Positions 25,544-34,885 of a stretch of 64,000 nucleotides of DNA are shown piece after piece. Source of the DNA: Betaproteobacteria bacterium (GTDB lineage Bacteria > Pseudomonadota > Gammaproteobacteria > Burkholderiales > Eutrophovitaceae); the NCBI GenBank assembly GCA_020354125.1, contig CP070643.1, forward strand, positions 1,981,285 through 2,045,284, written 5' to 3'. The notes under the pieces are model-generated. The model was not told the DNA's origin and ran no database searches. It saw only the letters and a list, made by a program, of their open reading frames with translations. How positions within the stretch are numbered: position 1 is the first letter of the stretch; every line of letters begins with the position of its first letter. Made by a program: the position numbers and the translations under genes.

Positions 25544-26857
25544 TCATGCCTGCTCTGAAGATGCGTCATCCCGCAGCGCCGATTCGTGACCACGCTGAAC
25601 ATTGATCCCGGTCAGAATCAGCAGCCCGATGACGAAAAAGACCCCCACCGTCAGCAGGGCGCGGCGGTGGTCACCACCGCTGATCCAGGTCACCGCGCCG
25701 TAGGTGAGCGGCCCGAAAATCGAAGACAGTTTCACGGCGAGGCCCCATAGGCCAAAGAACTCGGCGCGACGCTTGGCCGGGCTCAGATAGCCGACCAGGG
25801 CGCGTCCAGCCGACTGGCTTGCCCCCAGACTCAGTCCGGCCATATTAGCGGCGATCCAGAACACTCCGCGTGTCTGCGCCATCCAGGCCACCGCAATGGT
25901 CAGCAGCCAACCCAGCAAAGTCAGCGCAATGGTGGCTTTGTGGCCAATACGGTCCTGAACGTGCCCGAACACAAGTGCGCCGAGACTCGCCGTCACATTG
26001 ACCACCAGGATCAACATGATGGTGTCGTTGGTCTTGAAACCCATCGCCTCGGTGGCATAGATCGCCGCCAACGCAATCACCGACTGCACGCCGGCCTGGT
26101 AGAACAGAATACAGACCAGAAAACGCATCAGGTCCTTGTACTCTCGCGCATGTTGCACAGTGTGCCAGGTGCGTGCGAAGACGCCGGTATAGCCACCGCT
26201 GGGCAATGGTTGCGGCTTGGCGCGCTCCCTGAGCAAGAGAAACGTTGGTAGCGCCGCCAGCAGGAACACGGTCGCCGTAATCAGCATGGTCACCGGTACG
26301 AATTGCTCGCTGGTGTGGCCCAGGCCCTGCGCATAGGTGACGTAGGCAAGACACAGCGCCAGCGTTAGCAAGCCGCCGATATAGCCAAGTCCCCAGCCCC
26401 AACCCGACACCTTACCCAGGGCTTTGCCGCGGGCGATTTCCGGCAGGAAAGCCGCAATCAGATTCTCGCCCGTGCCGAAAAAAAAGTTCGAGATAATCAG
26501 CAGTCCGATACCGAGCGCAAGCTCCCCCGGCCCAACCAGACCAAGCGCAGCGGTTGCCGCAATACACCCGAACGTGGTGATGATCAGCAGCTTCTTCTTG
26601 GCCGCGTGAACATCGGCATAGGCACCGATCAGCGGCGCGGTAAAGACGATCAGGGCATAGGAAACCGACAGCGCCAATGTCCAGGCGAACGTACCCCACA
26701 CTTCGCCCTGTGTGACGATGGCGACGAAATAGACATTGAATACTGCTGTGATGACGACGGTTGTGTAGCCTGAATTGGCAAAATCGAACATGGCCCAGGC
26801 CCACACCTCGCGTGGCCGCACTCCATCATTGAGGGTGAGCGATTCTCTTCTCTTCAC
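25544..26857 (-). CDS. MFS transporter of the UMF1/Atg22-like group
   Basis: A 437-residue permease with about 12 transmembrane helices. The opening VWAWAMFDFANSGYTTVVIT is the signature of the UMF1/Atg22-like family (in yeast, vacuolar amino-acid efflux). Further marks are APLIGAYADVHAAKKKLLI in the helix 2-3 loop and the SGWGWGLGYIGG stretch of helix 5. Bacterial substrates are mostly unknown. It precedes a 230-bp gap and appears monocistronic. Confidence 0.9.
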   Translation of the reverse strand: MKRRESLTLNDGVRPREVWAWAMFDFANSGYTTVVITAVFNVYFVAIVTQGEVWGTFAWTLALSVSYALIVFTAPLIGAYADVHAAKKKLLIITTFGCIAATAALGLVGPGELALGIGLLIISNFFFGTGENLIAAFLPEIARGKALGKVSGWGWGLGYIGGLLTLALCLAYVTYAQGLGHTSEQFVPVTMLITATVFLLAALPTFLLLRERAKPQPLPSGGYTGVFARTWHTVQHAREYKDLMRFLVCILFYQAGVQSVIALAAIYATEAMGFKTNDTIMLILVVNVTASLGALVFGHVQDRIGHKATIALTLLGWLLTIAVAWMAQTRGVFWIAANMAGLSLGASQSAGRALVGYLSPAKRRAEFFGLWGLAVKLSSIFGPLTYGAVTWISGGDHRRALLTVGVFFVIGLLILTGINVQRGHESALRDDASSEQA

Positions 26858-27049
26858 TGCCCGGGCCCCACCGCTTTCATCCTGCCTCCCATCTTGCTTG
26901 ATCGATCAAACTGGAATCTTGTTTGCTGTGCACCGTCGTGCCAAAGCACCACAACGCGGGTTCAGCTCAAGAAAGCTGCCGCAGTGTGTCCGCGTCAACA
27001 TCTCACTTGTCCCATGTTCGGATTAGCTCGCCAGATGGAATCGAAGCGC

Positions 27050-27082
27050 TAGTTCGAATTGAGGTGGTAGTTCGAATTAAGG
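27050..27082. repeat. 18-bp tandem duplication
   Basis: TAGTTCGAATTGAGG (27050-27064) is repeated with one change as TAGTTCGAATTAAGG (27068-27082), a period of 18 bp. It ends seven bases before the 3' end of the CoA transferase gene. Confidence 0.8.
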
Positions 27083-27088
27083 CGTTGA

Positions 27089-28276
27089 TCAAACAACGCC
27101 TCGCTTGCGCAGGTCTTCGATCTGTTGCGCGTCGTAACCCAGTGATTGCAGCACTGAGTCGGTGTGCTCACCCAAATCGGGCCCGAGCCAGCGAGTGCCG
27201 CCCGGCGTAGCGGAGAGTTTTGGCACGACGCCGGGCATCTTTATCGTCCGCCCGTCAGACAAGCGCGCTTCTTCTATCATGCCGCGGGCGCGAAAATGCA
27301 CGTCCTTGACGATGTCGGCAATGTCGTAGATTTTTCCGGCCGGCACCGCGGCGCCGTCGAGCACCGCGAGCACTTCATCGAGATCGCGCGCGCCGCACCA
27401 CGCGCCGATGGCCTCGTCGAGTTCGGCGCTGCGCGCCGCGCGACCATCGTTGCGGGCAAGCTGCGGATCATTCGCCAGGTCGTCGCGCCCGATGGCTGTC
27501 ATCATGCGCTTGAAAATCGAATCACCGTTGGCACCAATCACAACGAATTTGCCGTCGCGCGTGGTGTAGGTATTGGATGGCGCGATGCCCGGCAAGGACG
27601 CGCCGCTGCGTTCGCGTACGAAATCGTACACATCGTATTCGGGCAGCAGGCTTTCCATCAGACTGAACACCGCCTCGTAGAGCGCCACGTCGACCACCTG
27701 ACCTTTCCCGCCATTGACGTCGCGCTGCCGCAATGCCATCAGCGCGCCAATGACACCGTATAGCGAGGCCACTGCATCACCCAGACTGATGCCGACTCGC
27801 ACCGGCGGCCGGTCGGGATAGCCGGTGACATGCCGCAGCCCGCCCATCGCCTCACCAATGGCGCCGAACCCGGGCTTGTCGCGATACGGGCCGGACTGAC
27901 CATATCCGGACAGGCGCACCATCACCAGCCCCGGGTTGTCGCGTGCTAATGCCTCGTAACCGAGCCCCCATTTCTCCATCGCACCGGGACGGAAGTTCTC
28001 CACTACGATGTCTGCCTGCGCGGCGAGGTGCCGCACTATTTCCTGGCCGTCAGGCGACTTAAGGTTGACGGTCACCGACTGTTTGTTGCGTGCCTGCAGC
28101 AACCACCATAGCGATGTTCCCTGATAGAGCTTGCGCCATTGCCGCAACGGATCACCGCCGTTGGGAGACTCGACCTTGATCACCTCGGCGCCAAACTCGC
28201 CCAGCACACGCGTGCAGAACGGACCAGCGATCAACTGGCCCAGTTCGATAACCTTGATTCCCGACAAGGGTCCCAT
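27089..28276 (-). CDS. class III CoA transferase (CaiB/BaiF family)
   Basis: A 395-residue cytoplasmic enzyme. Typical family blocks are LSGIKVIELGQLIAGPFC at the N-terminus, NKQSVTVNLKSPDGQE (about 63-78), DIVVENFRPGAMEKWGLGY (about 89-107) and the GLRHVTGYPDRPPVRVGISL block with the catalytic Asp region just after. These transferases move CoA between organic acids (for example succinyl-CoA to oxalate or carnitine). No acyl-CoA dehydrogenase is adjacent, so the acid is unknown. No signal peptide is present. Confidence 0.92.
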   Translation of the reverse strand: MGPLSGIKVIELGQLIAGPFCTRVLGEFGAEVIKVESPNGGDPLRQWRKLYQGTSLWWLLQARNKQSVTVNLKSPDGQEIVRHLAAQADIVVENFRPGAMEKWGLGYEALARDNPGLVMVRLSGYGQSGPYRDKPGFGAIGEAMGGLRHVTGYPDRPPVRVGISLGDAVASLYGVIGALMALRQRDVNGGKGQVVDVALYEAVFSLMESLLPEYDVYDFVRERSGASLPGIAPSNTYTTRDGKFVVIGANGDSIFKRMMTAIGRDDLANDPQLARNDGRAARSAELDEAIGAWCGARDLDEVLAVLDGAAVPAGKIYDIADIVKDVHFRARGMIEEARLSDGRTIKMPGVVPKLSATPGGTRWLGPDLGEHTDSVLQSLGYDAQQIEDLRKRGVV

Positions 28277-28353
28277 CGAAAGATTTTACCGCGGTTGTTT
28301 TGTCGCCAGAGCACCACTCACGCAACATGTGTATCGTACGGGACACTTCGTAT

Positions 28354-28389
28354 GATTGAACTGAAGCGCCAGATTGAACTGAAGCGCCA
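28354..28389. repeat. 18-bp perfect tandem duplication
   Basis: GATTGAACTGAAGCGCCA occurs twice head to tail (28354-28371 and 28372-28389), about 60 bp before the peroxidase start. Confidence 0.92.
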
Positions 28390-28447
28390 GGCGGTGGTCA
28401 GTGATGCGAGAATACAGAAGATGACACTGCCAGGAGCGACGCCAACC

Positions 28448-28993
28448 ATGAAACGATTTACCGCAGTCTTGTCGACATCGGTGCTGCTGCTGATCGCCCA
28501 GTCGGCGATGAGTGCCTGCCCCAGCGTACTCGACCACCGAATGAAAAACCTTGATGGAGAGCCGCTGGATCTGTGCGCGTTTTCCGGCAAGGTCGTGCTT
28601 GCCGTGAATACCGCCAGTTATTGCGGCAACACACCGCAATACAAGGGCCTGCAAGCGCTATACGACAAATACCGCGATCAAGGGCTGGTGGTGATTGGGT
28701 TTCCGGCCAACGATTTCGGCTTTCAGGAACCCGGCAGCAACGCCGAGATCAAGGACTTTTGCGAACTCACTTACGGCGTCGAGTTTCCGATGGTCGAAAA
28801 GACCAGCGTCGTTGCCGACCAGGCCAATCCGGTATTCGCCGAGCTGGCCAGGATGACCAACGACACGCCGGAGTGGAATTTCCACAAGTACCTGGTGTCA
28901 CGCGATGGCAAGCGAGCCTTCAGCTATCCAGCCAGAATGAAGCCGGAAAACGAGAAAATTGTGTCGCGAATAGAAGAATTGCTGCAGGAATAA
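28448..28993 (+). CDS. exported glutathione-peroxidase-family protein (Cys type)
   Basis: A 181-residue protein with a signal peptide (about 1-23, ending MSA-C), so it is periplasmic or a lipoprotein. The peroxidatic Cys59 lies in NTASYCGNTPQY, a Cys version of the selenocysteine site. A second Cys (IKDFCELTYGVEFP) fits a resolving residue. The WNFHKYLVSRDG block gives the Trp and Asn of the active site. The usual catalytic Gln in the FPxNQFG block is Asp89 here (FPANDFG). It is expected to reduce peroxides with thioredoxin or glutathione. Upstream in-frame codons (from 28139) overlap the divergent CoA transferase and are excluded. Confidence 0.9.
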   Translation: MKRFTAVLSTSVLLLIAQSAMSACPSVLDHRMKNLDGEPLDLCAFSGKVVLAVNTASYCGNTPQYKGLQALYDKYRDQGLVVIGFPANDFGFQEPGSNAEIKDFCELTYGVEFPMVEKTSVVADQANPVFAELARMTNDTPEWNFHKYLVSRDGKRAFSYPARMKPENEKIVSRIEELLQE

Positions 28994-29302
28994 GCGTACG
29001 GCAGATACCCAGAAAGCGTAGCGAGCGTTCCGAGTGTAAGCAACCCGTCCGACCCAGCATGATTCGGCTGCAACGGCGGGAGAGCGGTCCATATGTTGCC
29101 GTTTTCTCCTTACGTATTCCCGATATGCGCGTCGAAATCGACAAAATCTGTCCTCGCTCTCTCACCGTTTCGCTATCGAACATCTGAATCGGACGGGCTG
29201 CAGAGAGCCGCGTGGCACAGGACGAAGCAAGCACGCGACCGCAATCGCTCGGTTGCAAGGTACTGGCGCAGTAGCCGTTTGCAAGCTGATCGTTACGATG
29301 AT
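28994..29302. other. gap between peroxidase and amidohydrolase
   Basis: No gene seen in 309 bp between two convergent genes. It holds a copy of the dispersed 46-48-bp repeat at 29230-29275. No T-tailed terminator was found. Confidence 0.5.
29230..29275. repeat. dispersed intergenic repeat, copy 1
   Basis: Begins AGCACGCGAC and ends TGGCGCAGTAGC. It matches 31766-31813 with a few changes and a 2-base gap. Both copies lie immediately beyond the 3' end of a minus-strand gene. Confidence 0.75.
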
Positions 29303-30979
29303 TCAGGTGTCGAAGTCGCGCAGCACCTGCCCGGCACACGCTGCGCCAGCGCGAATGCCATCACCATCGGCAACCAGAGCGCCGTTGACCCACACGCCGT
29401 GAACGCCCATCGCGGGTGTCGTCAGCCGCGATGCTCCGGCCGGCAGGTCATAAACGCGAGTCGTCGCGCCGCGGCCAACCGTGTCCGGATCGAACAACAA
29501 CAAGTCGGCCCAGGCATTTTTTTCGACACGCCCGCGATGACGGATGCCAAACAGCCGAGCCGGTTCCGAAGTCAGCTTGCGCACCGCCTCTGAGAGTGAC
29601 AGCTGGCGCTGCTCGCGCACCCAATGCCCGAGCACGTGCAGGCCAAAACCAGCGTCACACAGGAAAGTCAGATGCGCACCGGCATCCGACAAAGAAATGA
29701 TGGCGTTGTCATCGCGAAGTAGTTTGCCGACCGCTTCTTCGTCTGAGTTGAGAAGCGTAGCGGTGAACAGGGTATCGAGGTCCTCCGACTGCGCCAGATC
29801 GAACATGAAATCGAGCGGATCACTGCCACTCGCTGCTGCCAGATCGGCCACGCTGCGTCCCTCATAGTCAGCATGAGCGGCATCGGCCGCCTGCGCTACG
29901 AACAGCTTGTCCCACTCGCCATTGAACACGCGCAATGACCGCTCCTGCAATTCCTCCCTGACCGCAGTCCGCAGCTTCGGATCCGCCAGCGCGGCACGAA
30001 AGGCTGCGTCGTCCATTTGCATCAACGGCTTCCAGCAGCGAAAACCTTCGAGCGGATAGGGCTCATGAAAAGTGAACTCGAAAGTCAGCGGGCAGGCTGA
30101 CACGGCACCATACATCCGCCGCCCGCGCGTTTGCGCGGCAGCAATGTCAGCAAGATCGTTAAACGCCAGCTCAGGCGCCATGTTGGAATGCAGCAGCGCA
30201 GCGACCAGGTAAGGGCGATCAGCCGCAGCCGACAAGGATTCGATCCACGACATCGGGACATGCGACCCTTTGGTCATCATCAACACCCCCTTGCCGCCAT
30301 CACGTAGCGCGCCGGACAGGGTCATCATTTCGTGCTCGTCGGCCAGCCGCGACGGCATCGGAATGCCGGCTTCGCCATTGTGTTGATAGGAACGCGTGGT
30401 GGCAAAGCCGCAGGCACCGGCTTCCATCGCCTCGGCCACGATGTTGCGCATGCGTTTGACTTCGTCGGCGTCAGCCGCGCGCTTTGATGCATCGTCGCTC
30501 AGGACAAAAGTACGCACACCGGAATGACCAACATAGCATGCGACGTTCGGCCCAACACCTTTTCTTTCGAGCATGTCCAGATATGCGGGGAAGGACTCGA
30601 ACCCCCAGTCGATGCCACTGCGCAAGGCATCCAAAGACATGCCCTCGACGTGCGTCAGGTTGCGCATGGTCAAGTCACGGTCAGGCGGCCGGCACGGTGC
30701 GATAGTGAACCCGCAATTGCCCATCACCACTGTTGTCACGCCGAGGGCCGGCGAAGGGTTGGCATACGGGTCCCAGGTGATCTGTGCGTCGTAGTGGGTG
30801 TGGGTATCGATAATGCCCGGCATGAGTGCCAGGCCACGCGCATCGATGCGGGTCTGCGCCTCGCCGGCAAACTCCCCCAACTCGCAAATGCGGCCGTCTT
30901 TGACGCCGACCGATCCGGCCTGCGGATCGGCACCGCTGCCATCATAAATAGTGGCATTGTCAATTCGCAGATCGAGCAC
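29303..30979 (-). CDS. N-acyl-D-amino-acid deacylase/D-aminoacylase family amidohydrolase
   Basis: A 558-residue metallo-dependent amidohydrolase. It has MPGIIDTHTHYD (metal His pair, about 54-65), MGNCGFTIAPC (family-specific Cys, about 86-96), GVRTFVLSDDA, GFATTRSYQHNG, the KGSHVPMSWIESL stretch and the late LSDAGAHLTF with the metal Asp. This pattern places it with D-aminoacylases. Expected reaction: N-acyl-D-amino acid to D-amino acid plus acid. No signal peptide. It could instead act on another cyclic or acylated amide. Confidence 0.9.
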   Translation of the reverse strand: MLDLRIDNATIYDGSGADPQAGSVGVKDGRICELGEFAGEAQTRIDARGLALMPGIIDTHTHYDAQITWDPYANPSPALGVTTVVMGNCGFTIAPCRPPDRDLTMRNLTHVEGMSLDALRSGIDWGFESFPAYLDMLERKGVGPNVACYVGHSGVRTFVLSDDASKRAADADEVKRMRNIVAEAMEAGACGFATTRSYQHNGEAGIPMPSRLADEHEMMTLSGALRDGGKGVLMMTKGSHVPMSWIESLSAAADRPYLVAALLHSNMAPELAFNDLADIAAAQTRGRRMYGAVSACPLTFEFTFHEPYPLEGFRCWKPLMQMDDAAFRAALADPKLRTAVREELQERSLRVFNGEWDKLFVAQAADAAHADYEGRSVADLAAASGSDPLDFMFDLAQSEDLDTLFTATLLNSDEEAVGKLLRDDNAIISLSDAGAHLTFLCDAGFGLHVLGHWVREQRQLSLSEAVRKLTSEPARLFGIRHRGRVEKNAWADLLLFDPDTVGRGATTRVYDLPAGASRLTTPAMGVHGVWVNGALVADGDGIRAGAACAGQVLRDFDT

Positions 30980-31108
30980 TGCTTTCTCCTTCCCGAAGAA
31001 TCAGCTTGTAGGTCAGCCGCCGTACTTTACATTCCCGTCTTCAGTAAACGCCCTGGCCCAAACGAGAGACCGGCGCAAAACCGCGCCGGGCGTCATACAC
31101 GTGCACTC

Positions 31109-31609
31109 TTAATCGGGATAGCTGATGTCCAGCACTTCCAGCGTGGTTGAGCCGGCCGGGCGATTCCAGGTCACGGTATCTCCTGCGCGCGAGCCCAGCA
31201 GGGCTTTCGCCAGTGGCGAAACCCACGAGATTTTGTTCTTCTTCACGTCAGCTTCGTCTTCACCGACGATGGTGAAGCTGTTGGTATTACCGTCTTCATC
31301 TTCAGTCTTGACGGTCGCACCAAAATGCACTTCGTCCTTTGGCTCACTGGCAACGTCAACTTCGATCGCACTTTCCAGCCGCGACTGAAAATAACGCAGA
31401 TCACGCTCGTTCACCGCCAGCTGCGGTTTTTCGAAGGCCTCCCCCGCTTCGCGCAGGCGGGCATGCTCGCGGGTGAGTTGTTCAACCCGTTCGCGCAACA
31501 TGCGCAGCCCTTCGCGCGTCACATAGTTGGGCGCATCGCTGACCGGCCGCTCCGGCAATTCCTCGCTCGGTCGGTCTTCGTTATCGTCTTTTACAAACGC
31601 ACGGCTCAT
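31109..31609 (-). CDS. GreA/GreB-family elongation factor-like protein
   Basis: A 166-residue protein. An N-terminal extension (SRAFVKDDNEDRPSEELPER) precedes a Gre coiled coil (PNYVTREGLRMLRERVEQLT...ERDLRYFQSRLES), followed by a FKBP-like C-terminal domain (EVHFGATVKTEDEDGN...SWVSPLAKALLGSRAGDTV). The coiled-coil tip lacks the GDLSENAEY-type acidic motif of GreA/GreB, so cleavage stimulation may be lost; it may act as an RNA-polymerase secondary-channel binder. Start at 31609 is preceded by GGAG. Confidence 0.88.
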   Translation of the reverse strand: MSRAFVKDDNEDRPSEELPERPVSDAPNYVTREGLRMLRERVEQLTREHARLREAGEAFEKPQLAVNERDLRYFQSRLESAIEVDVASEPKDEVHFGATVKTEDEDGNTNSFTIVGEDEADVKKNKISWVSPLAKALLGSRAGDTVTWNRPAGSTTLEVLDISYPD

Positions 31610-31765
31610 CGCATTGCTCCGCGAAACAGGTAAGTCAAATCGCAAATATCAATCCACCCATACATAGTAACAAGAACCGGCGAATATGCACGTAGACCGC
31701 TCAGTCCCGCTGAGACCAGAGCGGCAAGACCGGCCCTCGACCTTTTGAAGAAGGCACAGTAAGCG

Positions 31766-31813
31766 AGCACGCGACACAGAAATTGATCGGTTGAAACGTA
31801 TTGGCGCAGTAGC
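31766..31813. repeat. dispersed intergenic repeat, copy 2
   Basis: Begins AGCACGCGAC and ends TGGCGCAGTAGC, matching 29230-29275. It abuts the stop of the lipoprotein gene at 31816. Confidence 0.75.
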
Positions 31814-31815
31814 TT

Positions 31816-33333
31816 TTACTCCTTGAGACGAAAACGCAGTTCGATCAGATCCGCATCATCAAAATGCCGCCGGCCGACAAATGCCGTGGCCTGGGTTCCG
31901 GACTGGCGCATGGCACCCGGGCTGGCAATTCCCATCGGCCAGAACAGGTAGCGCTCGCCGCGCTCGGTCCCCGGCACCAGGCCATTGGGTCCGAATGCAC
32001 TGCGTGAGCCGCCTGTAGGCAGCGGCAAGGTGCGCAGTTCGTCGTAGTCGGCAAAGGAGTACGGCGTTCCATCACCACTCTCAGCTGGCCAGACGTTACG
32101 CAGGTAATGGGTACGCGTCTCGGCACTGATGACCAACCGGCTATCCTCGCCGATTGATGGCAACACCGCCGGCGTGAACGCCCACTCGAGCGTGCGCTGC
32201 GGCGAGGGCAGCGGTTCGATGCGCGGCGTCGGGAAAAACGTGTGATAGCAGCCGCAAGGATGAATACTGTCGAACAGTACCGGCTCGCCAGTCGGTGCCA
32301 ACGTTACCCGCCATACTATGCCGTCAAGCTGCCCGCCCAACAGGTCAGTGTTACTGTCCTTTGGACGCTCCGGTAACCAGGCCACGTATACCAGTTGCAG
32401 CAGGGTACGATCTTCATAGCGCGTAAAAGCGAGTCTGCGGTAGACCGTCGGCCGCGAAACCTCGACCGCGGGCGTGTCCGAATCAGACCAGAGCAGCTTG
32501 CCGATGCGGTCGAAGTCTCCAGTTGTCTCGATTTCCAGCACCGGAGCATAGGTTGCGAAAAGCCGCTCGCGTTGCTGCTCTGAGATTTGGGGTAAACCGA
32601 GCGGATCAGTGGCGGCACCCGCAAGAAGTTCTCTCACTTGCGCGCGACTGTAAACGGGCACGTCTGGCGGCAGGTAACGCACCACCGGATGCTCTGGTGG
32701 CTCGCCGCGTCGCGCCAACAGGATCTTCTGCGTAGCCTCTTCCTGCCAGTCCGTGACGCCGCTATAGAACGGCAGCCGCGTGATGGCGTAGAGACCGAAA
32801 AATCGCTTTGTTGAACTGTAATCGTCTTTAACCCGCGCCCGTTGCGCCAGCAGTTCAATAGTCGATTTGTGCCGCAGATCTGTTGCCAGCATGAGTGCGG
32901 CGCACTGATGTGTCAGGGAAACGAGCTCATCACGGCCACTGACGTCAAATCTGTCGATTTCGGCCGCCGGTAAATTCGCGATCTCGACGCGACGGCCAGC
33001 GGCGTCCAGCTCGCGCATGCGATCAATCCATGCCTCGCGCACCGGTGCGTCGCTGATCGCGCTCTCAGCAAACGATGCAGTAAAGCGATCAGTGCGCAAA
33101 TAAGGAAAGCCCTCAACGCGACGCGCCGCAATATCGGCAACTCCGGCACCCGCCACGACCGCATCGAGCTCCTTGAACGAGCGAGCACAGTCTCGGATCT
33201 GTCCATCATCTGATACGAGATTCTGACGCTGCGGCTGCTGTACTGTGGCGCAACCGGCGAAAGCCAGCAAAAGCAACGAAGCCGCGACCGTGAGTAATTC
33301 GCTCGCGCGCTGCTTTGAGAACAAGATAACCAT
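31816..33333 (-). CDS. large lipoprotein of unknown function
   Basis: A 505-residue protein from ATG 33333. The signal sequence ends in the lipobox FAGC (about residue 28), so it is lipid-anchored. The central and C-terminal regions (about 210-505) are rich in beta-type sequence. A conserved-looking motif, HPCGCYHTFFPTPR (about 360-373), has two Cys and two His that could bind metal or haem. The family is not one I recognise. It is on the strand opposite to the arsS cluster and ends next to copy 2 of the dispersed repeat. Confidence 0.75.
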   Translation of the reverse strand: MVILFSKQRASELLTVAASLLLLAFAGCATVQQPQRQNLVSDDGQIRDCARSFKELDAVVAGAGVADIAARRVEGFPYLRTDRFTASFAESAISDAPVREAWIDRMRELDAAGRRVEIANLPAAEIDRFDVSGRDELVSLTHQCAALMLATDLRHKSTIELLAQRARVKDDYSSTKRFFGLYAITRLPFYSGVTDWQEEATQKILLARRGEPPEHPVVRYLPPDVPVYSRAQVRELLAGAATDPLGLPQISEQQRERLFATYAPVLEIETTGDFDRIGKLLWSDSDTPAVEVSRPTVYRRLAFTRYEDRTLLQLVYVAWLPERPKDSNTDLLGGQLDGIVWRVTLAPTGEPVLFDSIHPCGCYHTFFPTPRIEPLPSPQRTLEWAFTPAVLPSIGEDSRLVISAETRTHYLRNVWPAESGDGTPYSFADYDELRTLPLPTGGSRSAFGPNGLVPGTERGERYLFWPMGIASPGAMRQSGTQATAFVGRRHFDDADLIELRFRLKE

Positions 33334-33716
33334 TGGCCAAGACTGCGCCGCAAACCGGCCTTGCGTCAAACCTTGATTCGGTCAGGCAGAATCGCGTCAT
33401 CAAACTCACCGTCATAACCCTGATCCCTTCAGGGATATCAGTCAGCACGATGCTGTTCGTCGCTTCGCTCAGGTTGTCACCGAGCGGCAGCCGCTCACAA
33501 GAAAAGCCGTATAAAATGCGACCGAGTCGCAGTCGCATCTCCGGCTATTCGGATAACGCTTCTGCACGCGCGTTCAACGAGGTATCGCATACGCCGGATC
33601 AGGTCACGCACCCAACGCATCCGCGTTAGCGGCTCGTGCGTAACATTGCCAGCTTCGCGGGCGCGTGACGCCCACTTGAACTTGCGGACCTACGATCAGA
33701 AGGGAGTTGTTGACTA
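33334..33716. other. divergent intergenic region before arsS
   Basis: No gene is seen in 383 bp. An inverted repeat ATCCCT-TC-AGGGAT lies at 33423-33436. It probably contains the promoters of the lipoprotein gene and the arsS cluster. Confidence 0.45.
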
Positions 33717-34685
33717 ATGCACGCCACGTTAGCGAAGTTGAATGAGTTCCGCTTTCCCGCCATCGACCGCGGGCGGCTGGAAACGCTGCAAGTCAACCTC
33801 GGCTACAAATGCAATCAGGCCTGCCTGCATTGTCACGTCAATGCCGGACCAACCCGCAGTGAAATGATGGACCGGGAAACAGTACAAACGGTGCTTCGCT
33901 TTCTCGAGGTGTCCGAAGTCGGCACCATCGATGTGACCGGCGGTGCGCCCGAACTCAACCCGCACTTTCGCGATCTGGTCCGTCAATCTCGAAAGCTCGG
34001 TGTCAAGGTTATGGATCGCTGCAATCTCACCATTCTTCAAGAACCCGGGCAAGAAGACCTTGCAGAATGGCTCGCCGCGAACCAGGTCGAGATCGTTGCA
34101 TCGCTGCCCTGCTATCTCGAAGAGAACGTGAACAGTCAACGCGGCGACGGCGTGTTCGCCAAAAGCATCCGCGCATTGCGCAAGCTGAACCGGCTCGGTT
34201 ATGGCAACGACAATTCGGTTCTGACACTGAATCTGGTTTACAACCCGCAAGGACCATCGCTGCCACCACCGCAGGGCGAACTCGAGCGGCAATATAAACA
34301 ACATCTGCTGAGCGAGTACGGCGTGAGCTTCAATCAGCTATTCACGCTGACCAACATGCCGATACAGCGATTTGGCAGTACGCTGATTTCCAAGGGCCAG
34401 TTCAACGAGTACATGCGCACGCTGCGCGCTTCCTACCGTGAAGAAAACCTGAGCTCGGTAATGTGCCGATCGCTGATATCTGTCGACTGGCAGGGCTATG
34501 TCTACGATTGCGACTTCAACCAGATGCTCGGCCTCGATCTGGTACACGAAGCCAGACGAAAGATCAGGCTGGAGGAGCTAATCGGCAAGAATCTTGACGG
34601 AAACCCGATCGTCGTTCGCGATCACTGTTTCGGTTGTACCGCTGGCCAGGGATCGAGTTGCGGCGGCGCGCTCGGCGCGAACTGA
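33717..34685 (+). CDS. arsS: ArsS-like radical SAM enzyme
   Basis: A 322-residue radical SAM protein. The iron-sulfur motif is CNQACLHC (Cys32, 36, 39), with the GTIDVTGGAPELNP glycine-rich loop and a C-terminal Cys cluster (CFGCTAGQGSSCGG) that can bind an auxiliary cluster. This layout is that of ArsS, which transfers a 5'-deoxyadenosyl group to dimethylarsenite in arsenosugar synthesis. It is followed after 200 bp by VTT-flavoprotein and arsenosugar glycosyltransferase genes. The family call is strong; the arsenic substrate is inferred. Confidence 0.9.
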   Translation: MHATLAKLNEFRFPAIDRGRLETLQVNLGYKCNQACLHCHVNAGPTRSEMMDRETVQTVLRFLEVSEVGTIDVTGGAPELNPHFRDLVRQSRKLGVKVMDRCNLTILQEPGQEDLAEWLAANQVEIVASLPCYLEENVNSQRGDGVFAKSIRALRKLNRLGYGNDNSVLTLNLVYNPQGPSLPPPQGELERQYKQHLLSEYGVSFNQLFTLTNMPIQRFGSTLISKGQFNEYMRTLRASYREENLSSVMCRSLISVDWQGYVYDCDFNQMLGLDLVHEARRKIRLEELIGKNLDGNPIVVRDHCFGCTAGQGSSCGGALGAN

Positions 34686-34885
34686 CGGGAATCCGTTCTG
34701 TTGAGCAACCCCGGCCGCATCCGTGCGTCAGACACCGCTATCGGCCAGCGGTCTTTGTCGTGCCTGCACAATTCATCAGGAAATCACAATGCATCAGGCA
34801 ATCTGTGCGATACCGCATTGACCCGATAGCACATTAAATATAAGAACGAACAAGAATACCGAAACGAGGCAAAGCGAATAGCCAA

